This document shows, piece by piece, positions 1-8,243 of a stretch of DNA of 64,000 nucleotides. Location of the stretch: positions 1 through 64,000 of the forward strand of contig DCKB01000059.1 of NCBI GenBank assembly GCA_002320595.1, given 5' to 3'. Positions within the stretch are counted from its first letter, which is position 1. Every line of letters begins with the position of its first letter. The notes under the pieces were generated by a model. That model was not told the origin of the DNA, searched no databases, and worked only from the letters and a program-made list of their open reading frames with translations. The DNA is from Christensenella sp. UBA1685 (GTDB lineage: Bacteria; Bacillota; Clostridia; Christensenellales; CAG-138). The position numbers and the translations under genes were made by a program.

Positions 1-28
1 AGGTCTACTGCTTGAAACTTTCTATTCT

Positions 29-45
29 CACCAGCATAGCTGGTG
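29..45. other. short inverted repeat near left edge
   Basis: CACCAGC and GCTGGTG flank a 3-base loop. No gene end can be seen on its left side inside the window, so it may be the terminator of a gene lying outside. There is no clear T-run. Bases 1-70 hold no other recognisable feature. Confidence 0.3.
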
Positions 46-70
46 GGTTATTGTCGCTTAAGCGCCAATG

Positions 71-100
71 AAAAGCGGGCTGCCTTGTGCAGCCCGCTTT
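71..100 (-). terminator. intrinsic terminator after the DUF2975-like gene
   Basis: A 12-bp perfect stem (AAAGCGGGCTGC and its complement, 5-base loop) begins 11 bp beyond the stop codon at 112. On the minus strand it is followed by a short T-rich stretch (TTTTCATT). Confidence 0.75.
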
Positions 101-111
101 CAATCCTGAAT

Positions 112-690
112 TTAAAGCCGGGGTTCCTGCTCCTGCCTTCCGGCATGCAGCAGATATGCAGTAAACAGGAGCGCAAGCCCCTGCCAAAGCTGAGGGCTGC
201 GGGAATAATCGAGCCCCACCCCCATGCCGGTGCCGGACGCAGCTTTTATCAGGGCGGGAACCGCATACCCGTTGAGCAGAGGAAGCAAAACCGATGCAAT
301 GATCATAACCAGCCCCGCAGCATACAGCATGCGGACGTTCACCGGGGAGAAAAGCCGCCCTTTCAAGCTGTTAATCAGCGTAAAGATACAGAGCAAAAGC
401 GCCGCCAGGCATGGGAGCGTGCGGAAAAGCCCCATGCAGGTGATTCCGATGCGCGCTGCCTGTGAAATGCCCTGCGGCGCATCGACTACAATTTGTTCCG
501 GCAGGACAAGCCATCCGTCTCCCTGCGGTTCACCGCTGAGCAGGATGGGCTCCGCGCCCGCCCGTTCCACCGATATCCGGCCTGCAAGCAACAGCCCCGT
601 ATGCATCAGCAGTCGGCATGCTCCGGCAAGGCAGGCAAGCAACAGCAGAGCCGCTATGATTTTTGCAGCGCGTGCAGTTATGAGCTTCAT
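112..690 (-). CDS. DUF2975-like membrane protein
   Basis: A likely integral membrane protein of unknown biochemical function. The 192-residue product has four hydrophobic segments (about residues 10-36, 82-108, 121-147 and 166-183). The loop at residues 110-120 (KGRLFSPVNVR) resembles the loop typical of DUF2975 proteins. That family usually sits beside a small Cro/CI-type regulator, but none is visible here; the gene is followed directly by a terminator. A ribosome-binding sequence AGGGGGA lies 8-9 bases before the ATG. The family call rests on topology and this loop only, so it is moderate. Confidence 0.6.
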   Translation of the reverse strand: MKLITARAAKIIAALLLLACLAGACRLLMHTGLLLAGRISVERAGAEPILLSGEPQGDGWLVLPEQIVVDAPQGISQAARIGITCMGLFRTLPCLAALLLCIFTLINSLKGRLFSPVNVRMLYAAGLVMIIASVLLPLLNGYAVPALIKAASGTGMGVGLDYSRSPQLWQGLALLFTAYLLHAGRQEQEPRL

Positions 691-723
691 TTATTGTTTC
701 CCCCTATAGTTGGATTACAGCTA

Positions 724-1399
724 TTATGGTACAATTAAGTCAATGATTGGATGCCAAAATGTATGCCGTCCTGAAACGGTCAGCATTTGGAATGAAACCT
801 CAAAGAGAATTGTGCCAGAAGGGCAATATGATGCGCACGTCGTCCCATTTCCTTGGATGTTTAAACTGCCGTTTAAGAAGCTTTGTGTTCCAGTATAAAT
901 TCCTTCAACATAGCAATTGCTTACATAACCGGAAAGATATACTTTTCCATCGATTACAGTTTTTCGAACATAGCCGTCATAATACACGGTTCCTCTCACT
1001 TGAATCCTGCTACCGTCAGCGAGTGTCACGTATTCATTTACCTGATTGGAACGGTTGAAATCCCAACTGGTAACCGTTGAATCAGCCTGCATCATAGTCC
1101 TGCAAGAAGCGGATTCTTCATCAAAATAATACGATGGTTCGATTCTGTTGTTGTGCCTCGGAAATAGTTTCCATGATTATTAGAAAATTTTCAACTTCTT
1201 CAAGAACGCTAGGAGCAAGATAATCCGTTGAATTTGGATCATGAGGTGTAATAGAAACCCCATACCTTAATTCTAATTCCTCAATTTTTTGCTTTTGAGT
1301 TTGAATGGATGCAGTTTCTTGATATGAAACAGCTAATGTTGTACTTAAACAAGAGAGGGAGCAAAGCAACGCCAAAAACGCAGAGACGAACTTTTTCAT
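724..1399 (-). pseudogene. secreted protein gene with an internal frameshift
   Basis: The first frame starts at 1399 behind a strong AAGGAGG site and encodes a signal peptide (MKKFVSAFLALLCSLSCLST) with a signal peptidase site near TLA. It stops at 1121 after 92 residues. A second frame is open from about 1168 down to 724 and encodes a Tyr-, Thr- and Gly-rich, probably beta-structured segment. It has no good start or ribosome-binding site of its own near its first ATG (1095). The two frames overlap by about 45 bases, so a single indel would join them into one exported protein of about 225 residues. No family was recognised. The locus is clearly more AT-rich than its neighbours, which hints at acquired DNA. 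Alternatives are a sequencing error or two separate small genes. Confidence 0.55.
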
Positions 1400-1441
1400 T
1401 ATTTTTTCCTCCTTTATTAAGTTATTGAAAATGTTAAATTT

Positions 1442-1470
1442 AGTATAGCAATTCATTTATGCCATGTCAA
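1442..1470 (-). promoter_or_regulatory. sigma-A type promoter of the secreted-protein locus
   Basis: On the minus strand TTGACA (1465-1470) and TATACT (1442-1447) are separated by 17 bases, close to the vegetative consensus. The promoter points to the start codon at 1399. Confidence 0.75.
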
Positions 1471-1561
1471 ACGAATAAACGGACTACCGTATGATGTTAA
1501 CACATTGTTAACATATGCGCTTTTGACAAAAAGGATGCAGGAAGAAACACATTTCAGATTC

Positions 1562-1590
1562 TTGACAAAGGGAAATCCCTTACATATAAT
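1562..1590 (+). promoter_or_regulatory. greA promoter
   Basis: Perfect consensus -35 TTGACA (1562-1567) and -10 TATAAT (1585-1590) with a 17-base spacer. Transcription would start near 1597, leaving a leader of about 95 bases before greA. Confidence 0.85.
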
Positions 1591-1636
1591 GGCTTATACG
1601 AATATAAAATAAGGAAACGCACTGGAAGGGAGTTCA

Positions 1637-1661
1637 ACGGGGCATGGCTCCGTGTGTTTTT
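1637..1661 (+). promoter_or_regulatory. terminator-like hairpin in the greA leader
   Basis: A 7-bp stem (ACGGGGC with GCTCCGT, one G-U pair, 3-base loop) is followed after three bases by TTTTT. It lies between the promoter and the greA start, so it could end part of the transcripts early. Attenuation of greA through its leader is known from E. coli (GraL); the parallel here is inference. Confidence 0.5.
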
Positions 1662-1692
1662 ATATTAACTATGAAACCGGAGGGTATCATCC

Positions 1693-2163
1693 ATGGCAGA
1701 AGTACGTTTGACCGCAGAGGGCATTAAAAAATACGAGGAGCGGTTGGAATACCTGAAAACAACCGGCCGCACGGAAATTGCGGAGCAGATTAAGATCGCC
1801 CGCTCTTTTGGCGACCTGAGCGAAAACGCGGAATACGATGCGGCAAAGGCTGAGCAGGCGCGCATGGAGTATGAGATCGTCGAGATCGAGAACATGCTCA
1901 AAAACGTCGTGCTCATCGATGAGGACAACATCAACACCGACATGGTGAACATCGGCACCACCGTGCGCGTGCGCATGACGGCGCTGGGCGTCGAAAAGGA
2001 ATTCCAGATCGTTGGCAGCGCGGAATCCAACCCGCTTGAAAACCGCATTTCCAACGAATCCCCCGTCGGCGCGGGGCTGATTGGCCACAAGGTTGGCGAA
2101 ACGGTGGAAATTCAGACGCCCGGCGGTGCGCAGCCGTTTGAAATTCTTGCCATCGGCAAATAA
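1693..2163 (+). CDS. greA: transcription elongation factor GreA
   Basis: GreA rescues backtracked RNA polymerase by stimulating cleavage of the transcript 3' end. The 156-residue product has the family's normal length. It has an N-terminal coiled coil (about residues 1-75) with the conserved tip region DLSENAEYDAAK, which carries the acidic residues that act in the polymerase channel. A C-terminal FKBP-like domain includes NRISNESPVGAGLIG and ends PFEILAIGK. The ATG follows a GGAGG site. lysS begins 49 bp downstream on the same strand with no terminator between, the common greA-lysS arrangement of Firmicutes. Confidence 0.97.
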   Translation: MAEVRLTAEGIKKYEERLEYLKTTGRTEIAEQIKIARSFGDLSENAEYDAAKAEQARMEYEIVEIENMLKNVVLIDEDNINTDMVNIGTTVRVRMTALGVEKEFQIVGSAESNPLENRISNESPVGAGLIGHKVGETVEIQTPGGAQPFEILAIGK

Positions 2164-2212
2164 GCTGCCGCAGGCAATGAAAAATAATTCATCAATCGAA
2201 CAGGAGAGAAAC

Positions 2213-3727
2213 ATGGACGAGCAAAGAAGCGTGAACGCGCCCGAGGAACGGGCCCTCACACAGGAGGAACTGAGCGAACTGCTGCAAATCAGGCGGGATA
2301 AGCTCAAGTCCCTTCAGGATGCCGGCCGCGATCCGTTCGAGATCGTGCGCTATGACCAGCAACTTTACAGTACGGACGTATTGGAAAAATACGACGCGCT
2401 CGAAGGCAAATCCGTCAGCTTGGCGGGGCGCATGATGTCCAAACGCATCATGGGCAAGGCGAGCTTTGCCCACCTGCTCGATTATAAGGGCGACATCCAG
2501 ATTTATGTCCGCCGGGACGATGTGGGCGAGGAAGCCTATACGGACTTCAAAACCATGGACATCGGAGATATCCTGGGCGTTGTGGGCAAGGTGTTCAAGA
2601 CCCGCACGGGGGAGGTTTCCATCCATGCGGAGCGGGTTACGCTGCTTTCCAAGTCCCTCCGCCCCCTGCCGGAAAAGTTCCACGGCCTGAAGGATCCGGA
2701 GCTTCGTTACCGCCAGCGCTTTGTGGATCTCATCGTGAATCCCGAGGTACGCGAAACGTTTGTGAAGCGCTCAAAGATCATCGCGGAGATTCGCAACCGC
2801 CTGAACGCAAGAGGCTTCATCGAGGTGGAAACGCCTGTGCTCAACACAACGGCCTCCGGCGCTTCGGCGCGCCCGTTCATCACGCACCACAATGCGCTGG
2901 ATATCGACATGTATATGCGCATCGCCACGGAGCTGCACCTGAAGATGTGCATCGTGGGCGGGCTGGAGCGCGTGTATGAAATCGGCCGCATCTTCCGCAA
3001 CGAGGGCATGGATGCAACGCATAACCCGGAATTTACCACCATCGAGCTGTATCAGGCCTATACGGACTATAACGGCATGATGGAGCTTTCCGAAGACCTG
3101 TTCTCCCACTGCTGCCAAATGGTGAACGGCACCACGAAGATCACCTATCAGGGGCAGGAGATCGACCTTACGGCCCCCTTCCGCCGCCTTCCAATGAACG
3201 ATGCGGTGAAGGAATACACGGGCGCGGATTTCCTCGCCTGCGCAACGGATGAAGAGGCACATGCGCTTGCAAAGTCCATTGGCCTTGCAATAGAGGATAA
3301 GGCGGCCACCAAGGGCAAGATCCTTGCCGAAGCGTTTGACACGTTCGTGGAGGATAAGCTGATCCAGCCCACGTTCATCATCGATTACCCCGTGGAAATT
3401 TCCCCGCTCAGCAAGCGCAAGCCCGGCTGCCCCGGCCTTACGGAGCGCTTTGAGCTGTTCATCTCCGGCCATGAATACGCAAATGCGTTTTCCGAGCTGA
3501 ACGACCCCATCGACCAGCGCGGCCGCTTTGTACAGCAGGCGCAGGAGCGCGCCAAGGGCGATGACGAGGCCATGATGATCGATGAGGATTTCTGCACCGC
3601 GCTTGAATACGGCATGCCCCCGACGGGCGGCATTGGCATCGGCGTGGACCGCATGATTATGCTCCTGACCGATTCCTCCACCATCCGGGACGTGCTGCTG
3701 TTCCCGACAATGAAGCCGGTGAAGTGA
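2213..3727 (+). CDS. lysS: lysyl-tRNA synthetase, class II
   Basis: Charges tRNA-Lys with lysine in the cytoplasm. The 504-residue product has an N-terminal OB-fold anticodon-binding domain (about residues 50-160; VSLAGRMMSKRIMGKASF). A class II catalytic domain follows, with motif 2 near residue 261 (FRNEGMDATHNPEF) and motif 3 near the C-terminus (GIGIGVDRMIMLL). The start at 2213 is chosen because CAGGAGAG lies just upstream and it gives the usual N-terminus. An in-frame ATG at 2177 would add 12 residues. It is probably cotranscribed with greA and is followed by a strong terminator. Confidence 0.97.
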   Translation: MDEQRSVNAPEERALTQEELSELLQIRRDKLKSLQDAGRDPFEIVRYDQQLYSTDVLEKYDALEGKSVSLAGRMMSKRIMGKASFAHLLDYKGDIQIYVRRDDVGEEAYTDFKTMDIGDILGVVGKVFKTRTGEVSIHAERVTLLSKSLRPLPEKFHGLKDPELRYRQRFVDLIVNPEVRETFVKRSKIIAEIRNRLNARGFIEVETPVLNTTASGASARPFITHHNALDIDMYMRIATELHLKMCIVGGLERVYEIGRIFRNEGMDATHNPEFTTIELYQAYTDYNGMMELSEDLFSHCCQMVNGTTKITYQGQEIDLTAPFRRLPMNDAVKEYTGADFLACATDEEAHALAKSIGLAIEDKAATKGKILAEAFDTFVEDKLIQPTFIIDYPVEISPLSKRKPGCPGLTERFELFISGHEYANAFSELNDPIDQRGRFVQQAQERAKGDDEAMMIDEDFCTALEYGMPPTGGIGIGVDRMIMLLTDSSTIRDVLLFPTMKPVK

Positions 3728-3744
3728 CACTGACAAAAAGATGC

Positions 3745-3774
3745 AAAGGGGCGCGCCGAGCGGCGCGCCCCTTT
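3745..3774 (+). terminator. intrinsic terminator after lysS
   Basis: A 13-bp perfect stem (AAAGGGGCGCGCC and complement) with a 4-base loop lies 17 bp after the lysS stop. Its flanks are A-rich and T-rich, so it can also serve the convergent aminotransferase gene. Confidence 0.85.
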
Positions 3775-3883
3775 CAGTCTGCTAAAAATTCGTGGAATTG
3801 CGGGGGAAACCCAAGCGGCCTCAAGCGCAATTGATGGTGTATGCGCCCATCAAAGGAACGTGAAGCAGGGCGCGTGCCTGCGC

Positions 3884-5062
3884 TTACTTCACAAGGTCGT
3901 TGAGCTTTGCAAGCCGGTCGATTGCCGTGGCAAGCGTATCCTTGTTGCGCGCGAAGTGCAGGCGCATGAAGTTGTTCACATCCTCGCGGAAGAAGCTGGA
4001 ACCCGGCACGGCGGCAACGCCCACATTGCGGATCACCCATTCGCAGAACTGCAGATCGCTGTAACCGGCAAACTGGGGCAGCGCAAGGAACTTGCCGATA
4101 TCCACCATGATGAAATAGCTGCCCTGCGGCACCGTGTGCGCAAGGCCGAGCGCATCCAGGCCCTGCACGAAGAAATTGCGCTTTTCGGTGTAAAGCGTTT
4201 GCAGGCCCTCGTAATAGTCCGGGCCAAAGCGCAGGCCGGTTACGGCCGCTTCCTGCAAGGGTGCTGCGGCGCCGACGGTCAGGAAATCGTGTACCTGCTT
4301 CGCGCGCTCAATCACCTCCGCCGGCCCGATCAGGTATCCCAGGCGCCAGCCGGTGATGGAATATGTTTTGGAAAGCGAGCTGCACGAAATCGTGCGCTTC
4401 CACATGCCGGGCAGCGAGCAGAAATAGGTGTGCACATAGGGCTTGAAGATGATGTGTTCGTACACTTCATCCGTAATGACGAACGCATCGTACTTTTCCG
4501 CGAGCGCCGCGATGGTGGAAAGCTCCTCACGCGTAAACACCTTGCCGGTGGGGTTGGAAGGGTTGCAAAGGATAAGCGCCTTCGGGTGCTGCCGGAACGC
4601 TTCCTCAAGCTGCGCAGGATCGAAATGGAAGTCCGGCGGCAGAAGCGGCACATAAATCGGCTCTGCGCCGGAAAGGATTGCATCCGCGCCGTAGTTTTCA
4701 TAGAAGGGCGAGAACACGATGACCTTGTCTCCGGGGTTGCAGACGGTCATCATTGCGCTCATCATGGCCTCTGTGCCTCCGCAGGTCACAACGATTTCCG
4801 TATCCGGGTTGATGTCATGCCCAAAGGGGCCGGACTGCTTGTCCGCAAGCGCACGGCGGAAGTTGGCCGCGCCGAAGGTAACGGAATATTGGTGCGGGCC
4901 GGCATAGGCGGCCTTTGCGAGCGCATCCAGGATCTCGCGCGGCGGGTCAAAATCCGGGAACCCCTGGGAAAGGTTGATCGCGCCATGCTCGTCGCTGATG
5001 CGGGTCATGCGGCGAATGACGGAATCGGTGAATTGGGAAACGCGTTTGCTCAGTTCGGGCAT
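3884..5062 (-). CDS. class I/II pyridoxal-phosphate aminotransferase
   Basis: A cytosolic fold-type I aminotransferase that moves an amino group from an amino acid to a 2-oxo acid. The 392-residue product carries INLSQGFPDFDPP near residue 30, the cofactor-contacting NPSNPTGKV segment, the Asp of ITDEVYEH, and the Schiff-base lysine in SSLSKTYSITGWRLGY. The overall pattern is closest to the kynurenine/methionine-type branch (YbdL, kynurenine-oxoglutarate transaminase) rather than AspC; the substrate is not determined. It has its own promoter on the minus strand and is not in an operon. Confidence 0.9.
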   Translation of the reverse strand: MPELSKRVSQFTDSVIRRMTRISDEHGAINLSQGFPDFDPPREILDALAKAAYAGPHQYSVTFGAANFRRALADKQSGPFGHDINPDTEIVVTCGGTEAMMSAMMTVCNPGDKVIVFSPFYENYGADAILSGAEPIYVPLLPPDFHFDPAQLEEAFRQHPKALILCNPSNPTGKVFTREELSTIAALAEKYDAFVITDEVYEHIIFKPYVHTYFCSLPGMWKRTISCSSLSKTYSITGWRLGYLIGPAEVIERAKQVHDFLTVGAAAPLQEAAVTGLRFGPDYYEGLQTLYTEKRNFFVQGLDALGLAHTVPQGSYFIMVDIGKFLALPQFAGYSDLQFCEWVIRNVGVAAVPGSSFFREDVNNFMRLHFARNKDTLATAIDRLAKLNDLVK

Positions 5063-5136
5063 ATAGGTGCTCCTTTATGTTAAGAATAAAATCTATAGAA
5101 AATATATTTATATATCATCCTGCCTGCTTTCACACT

Positions 5137-5164
5137 ATCATAGCGCAATCCGCTTAAAAATCAA
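5137..5164 (-). promoter_or_regulatory. promoter of the class I aminotransferase
   Basis: On the minus strand TTGATT (5159-5164) and TATGAT (5137-5142) are spaced by 16 bases, about 75 bp before the ATG. Confidence 0.6.
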
Positions 5165-5224
5165 GCCTTTTTTGTATAATTAATAAAGAAAATTTTGTCG
5201 TGTATTTCAGGGCGTGCTGCATTG

Positions 5225-5445
5225 ATATGCAAAATAGGCGCCTTGAAGGGCGAATAACCCAAAAGGCGCCTTTCTAAAAGGAGCTGGCACGGCGTAAGCC
5301 ATGGCGGAGGATTGTCCGTACCTTGCGGCATCCCCCGCTGGTGCCTCATACTGCCAGGCACTTTCCGGAAAGGGGTTTTTAGCAAAGAGGATAAAGGCGG
5401 GCGTGGTTTCCGCAACGTGCGGACGAGTGTCCGCCAAGAGAAAAA
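5225..5445 (+). repeat. dispersed repeat family A, copy 1 (divergent)
   Basis: Contains the family core seen elsewhere in the window: a CC-AAAAGG-type block, an AAAGGAGCTG block and GAGGATTGTCC. An AGGCGCCTT/AAGGCGCCT inverted repeat lies at its left end. It is the most diverged of the four copies, and its limits are approximate. Confidence 0.55.
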
Positions 5446-5470
5446 CAATGCACAAATTGCAAAAAAATCG

Positions 5471-5520
5471 CATAAACATGCTTGACAAAGCGCCTGCAAA
5501 GCGCTATCATGCATAAACAT
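5471..5520 (+). promoter_or_regulatory. argG promoter with flanking direct repeats
   Basis: TTGACA (5482-5487) and TATCAT (5505-5510) are spaced by 17 bases. The nonamer CATAAACAT occurs at 5471-5479 and again at 5512-5520, bracketing the promoter about four helical turns apart. Such paired sites suggest control by a regulator, most simply ArgR/AhrC. The nonamer matches the ARG-box consensus only loosely, so this is inference. Confidence 0.65.
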
Positions 5521-5558
5521 AAGAAATACGTGCAATATAATGCACTGGAGGAGATACG

Positions 5559-6785
5559 ATGAAAAAGCAGGTTAAAAAAGTTGTGTTGGCATATTCCGGC
5601 GGCCTGGATACTTCCGTTATCATTCCGTGGCTGAAGGAAAATTACGATAATTGCGAAGTCATCGCCATGTCCGGCGATGTGGGCCAGGGGGATGAGCTGG
5701 ATGGGCTTGAGGCAAAAGCGCTCAAAACCGGCGCTTCCAAGCTGTATGTTGAGGATTTGAAGGAAACCTTCGTAACCGATTACATCTACCCCGCCGTTAA
5801 GGCCGGCGCGGTCTATGAAAAGGAATATCTGCTCGGCACCGCGCTCGCACGGCCCGCCATCGCAAAGCGGCTTGTTGAAATTGCCAAGCAAGAGGGCGCC
5901 GATGCGATTTGCCACGGCTGCACCGGCAAGGGCAACGATCAGGTGCGCTTTGAGCTTGCAATCAAGGCGCTTGCCCCGGAACTCACGGTCATTGCCCCGT
6001 GGCGGGAATGGGAGTTTAAATCTCGCGAGGATGAGATCGCCTATGCCGAGGCGCATGACATTCCGCTCAAAATCAACCGCGAAACCAACTATTCCAAGGA
6101 TAAGAACCTCTGGCACCTTTCCCATGAGGGGCTTGACCTGGAAGATCCTGCAAACCAGCCTACCTACGGCAAGGACGGGTTCCTTGAAATGACCGTGCCG
6201 CCCAAGCAGGCGCCGGATGATTCCGCTTTTGTCACGATCTCCTTTGAAAAGGGCGTACCCGTTGCGGTAAACGGCGAGGCGCTTGCCCCGGTTGCGCTTG
6301 TGGACGCGCTCAACAAAATCGGCGGCGCGCATGGCGTGGGGCTTTTGGATATGGTGGAAAACCGGCTTGTGGGCATGAAATCCCGCGGCGTATATGAAAC
6401 GCCGGGCGGGTCTATCCTTTATAAAGCGCACGAGCTGCTGGAGCAGATCTGCCTTGACCGGGACACCCTGCATTATAAGCTCCTTGTTGCGGAACAGTTC
6501 GCAGAACTGACCTATTTCGGCAAGTGGTTCACGCCGCTGCATGAAGCCATCCGCGCCTTTATCGACAAGACGCAGGAGTATGTGACGGGCGATGTGAAGC
6601 TTGAACTTTACAAGGGCAACATCATCCCCGCCGGCATTACCTCCCCGTATTCTCAGTATTATGAGGAGCTTGCCACCTTCGGCGAGGACCATGTGTACGA
6701 TCAGGCGGAATCCAAGGGCTTCATCGACCTGTTCGGCCTTTCCATCAAGATGAACGCGCTTGCCAAGCAGGGCAAGATCAAATAA
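5559..6785 (+). CDS. argG: argininosuccinate synthase
   Basis: Joins citrulline and aspartate using ATP to form argininosuccinate, the penultimate step of arginine synthesis. The 408-residue product has the usual length. The N-type ATP pyrophosphatase loop YSGGLDTS is at residues 12-19, CHGCTGKGNDQVRFE forms the substrate region, and the family block SPYSQYYEELATFGEDHVYDQ minus its ends lies near residue 360. The start follows GGAGGAG. argH begins 17 bp downstream, and an argD-like gene follows, forming one arginine operon. Confidence 0.98.
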   Translation: MKKQVKKVVLAYSGGLDTSVIIPWLKENYDNCEVIAMSGDVGQGDELDGLEAKALKTGASKLYVEDLKETFVTDYIYPAVKAGAVYEKEYLLGTALARPAIAKRLVEIAKQEGADAICHGCTGKGNDQVRFELAIKALAPELTVIAPWREWEFKSREDEIAYAEAHDIPLKINRETNYSKDKNLWHLSHEGLDLEDPANQPTYGKDGFLEMTVPPKQAPDDSAFVTISFEKGVPVAVNGEALAPVALVDALNKIGGAHGVGLLDMVENRLVGMKSRGVYETPGGSILYKAHELLEQICLDRDTLHYKLLVAEQFAELTYFGKWFTPLHEAIRAFIDKTQEYVTGDVKLELYKGNIIPAGITSPYSQYYEELATFGEDHVYDQAESKGFIDLFGLSIKMNALAKQGKIK

Positions 6786-6802
6786 ACAGGAGAACGCAAA
6801 CG

Positions 6803-8179
6803 ATGCAAACGATGTGGGCAGGGCGCTTTCAGAAGCAGCTTGACGCGGAGGTGAACGATTTCAACTCGTCCATCTCCTACGATGCGCGCATGTTCCGGCA
6901 GGATATCGCCGGGTCGCTCGCGCATGTGGCGATGCTTGCAAAAGCGGGTATTCTCACGGATGCGGAGCGGGACGCAATCGCCGCCGGGCTCGGCTCCATT
7001 CTGGATGACATTGCAAGCGGCGCGCTTCCCATCGACCCCGCCGCAGAGGATATCCACATGTTTGTGGAAGCCGAGCTAACAAAGCGCATCGGGGATGTGG
7101 GAAAGAAGCTGCACACCGCGCGCAGCCGCAACGACCAGGTGGCGCTTGACCTCCGGCTTTGCCTGATGGACGAAATCGGCAAAATCGAAGGCGAGGCAAA
7201 AGCGCTGCTCAAAACCCTCCTCGATCAGGCGGAGGCGTATGCCGCCACGATCCTGCCGGGTTACACCCATTTGCAGCGCGCGCAGCCCATCACCTTCGGC
7301 CACCACCTGATGGCGTATGCGAACATGATCGAACGCGATCTTTGCCGCCTTGCGGCCTGCAAAAAAAGCGCCGCCGTCTCCCCGCTCGGGTGCTGTGCGC
7401 TCGCCGGCACCACCTACCCCACCGACCGCGCCATGACCGCGGCCGCGCTCGGGTGCGCGGGTCCCTGCGAAAACAGCATGGACGGCGTTTCGGATCGGGA
7501 TTTCGTGATCGAGCTTGCGTCCTGCATCGCGATCCTGATGATGCACCTTTCCCGCTTTTCGGAGGAGATCATCCTCTGGTGCTCATGGGAATTCCACTTC
7601 ATTGAGCTGGACGATGCATATTCCACCGGCTCGAGCATCATGCCGCAGAAGAAGAACCCCGACATTCCGGAGCTTGTGCGCGGCAAAGCGGGCCGCAGCT
7701 ACGGCAACCTGGTGACGCTTCTCACCGTCATGAAGGGCCTGCCGCTTGCCTATAACAAGGACATGCAGGAAGACAAGGAAGCCATCTTCGACAGCGTGGA
7801 TACGGTGCTTCAGTGCCTCCACATCTTCACGCCAATGCTTTCCACGATGCGCGTCCTGTCGGATACCATGCGCAGGGCGGCGGCAAACGGGTTCATCAAC
7901 GCAACGGATTGTGCGGATTATCTCGTCGGCAAAGGGCTGCCCTTCCGTGCGGCGTATAAGATCACGGGCGCGCTTGTGGCGCGCTGCATCGCGGATGGCG
8001 CAACGCTGGAGACGCTCCCGCTTGCAGTTTATCGGGAATATTCCCCCGCGTTTGACGCGGATGTATATGAAGCCATTGACCTTGACGCCTGCGTGATGAA
8101 GCGCACTTCCTTCGGCGGGACCGCCCCCGCTTCCGTGCGGGCGCAGGCGGCGGCGATGCGGAAACGCAACGGCCTCTAA
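6803..8179 (+). CDS. argH: argininosuccinate lyase
   Basis: Splits argininosuccinate into arginine and fumarate. The 458-residue product belongs to the fumarase/aspartase superfamily. It shows the three family signatures: HTARSRNDQV near residue 107, HLQRAQPITFGHH near residue 155, and the flexible catalytic loop GSSIMPQKKNPD near residue 278, which contains the catalytic serine. The start follows AGGAG and the gene is the second of the argG-argH-argD-like operon. Confidence 0.98.
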   Translation: MQTMWAGRFQKQLDAEVNDFNSSISYDARMFRQDIAGSLAHVAMLAKAGILTDAERDAIAAGLGSILDDIASGALPIDPAAEDIHMFVEAELTKRIGDVGKKLHTARSRNDQVALDLRLCLMDEIGKIEGEAKALLKTLLDQAEAYAATILPGYTHLQRAQPITFGHHLMAYANMIERDLCRLAACKKSAAVSPLGCCALAGTTYPTDRAMTAAALGCAGPCENSMDGVSDRDFVIELASCIAILMMHLSRFSEEIILWCSWEFHFIELDDAYSTGSSIMPQKKNPDIPELVRGKAGRSYGNLVTLLTVMKGLPLAYNKDMQEDKEAIFDSVDTVLQCLHIFTPMLSTMRVLSDTMRRAAANGFINATDCADYLVGKGLPFRAAYKITGALVARCIADGATLETLPLAVYREYSPAFDADVYEAIDLDACVMKRTSFGGTAPASVRAQAAAMRKRNGL

Positions 8180-8243
8180 GCCCGGGGAAAATACGGCGGA
8201 AACACAGAACACGATCAGAATAAACATAAGGAGAGGAACGCGC

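Larger units (their letters stand above)
5063..5558. other. intergenic region between aminotransferase and argG
   Basis: This 496-bp gap holds the divergent promoters for the two neighbours, a copy of repeat family A (about 5225-5445), and no convincing coding frame. Confidence 0.7.

Noticed and set aside
724..1095. Independent small protein starting at 1095
   Set aside because: There is no good ribosome-binding site there and the frame is open further upstream, where it overlaps a signal-peptide frame. One frameshifted gene is simpler.
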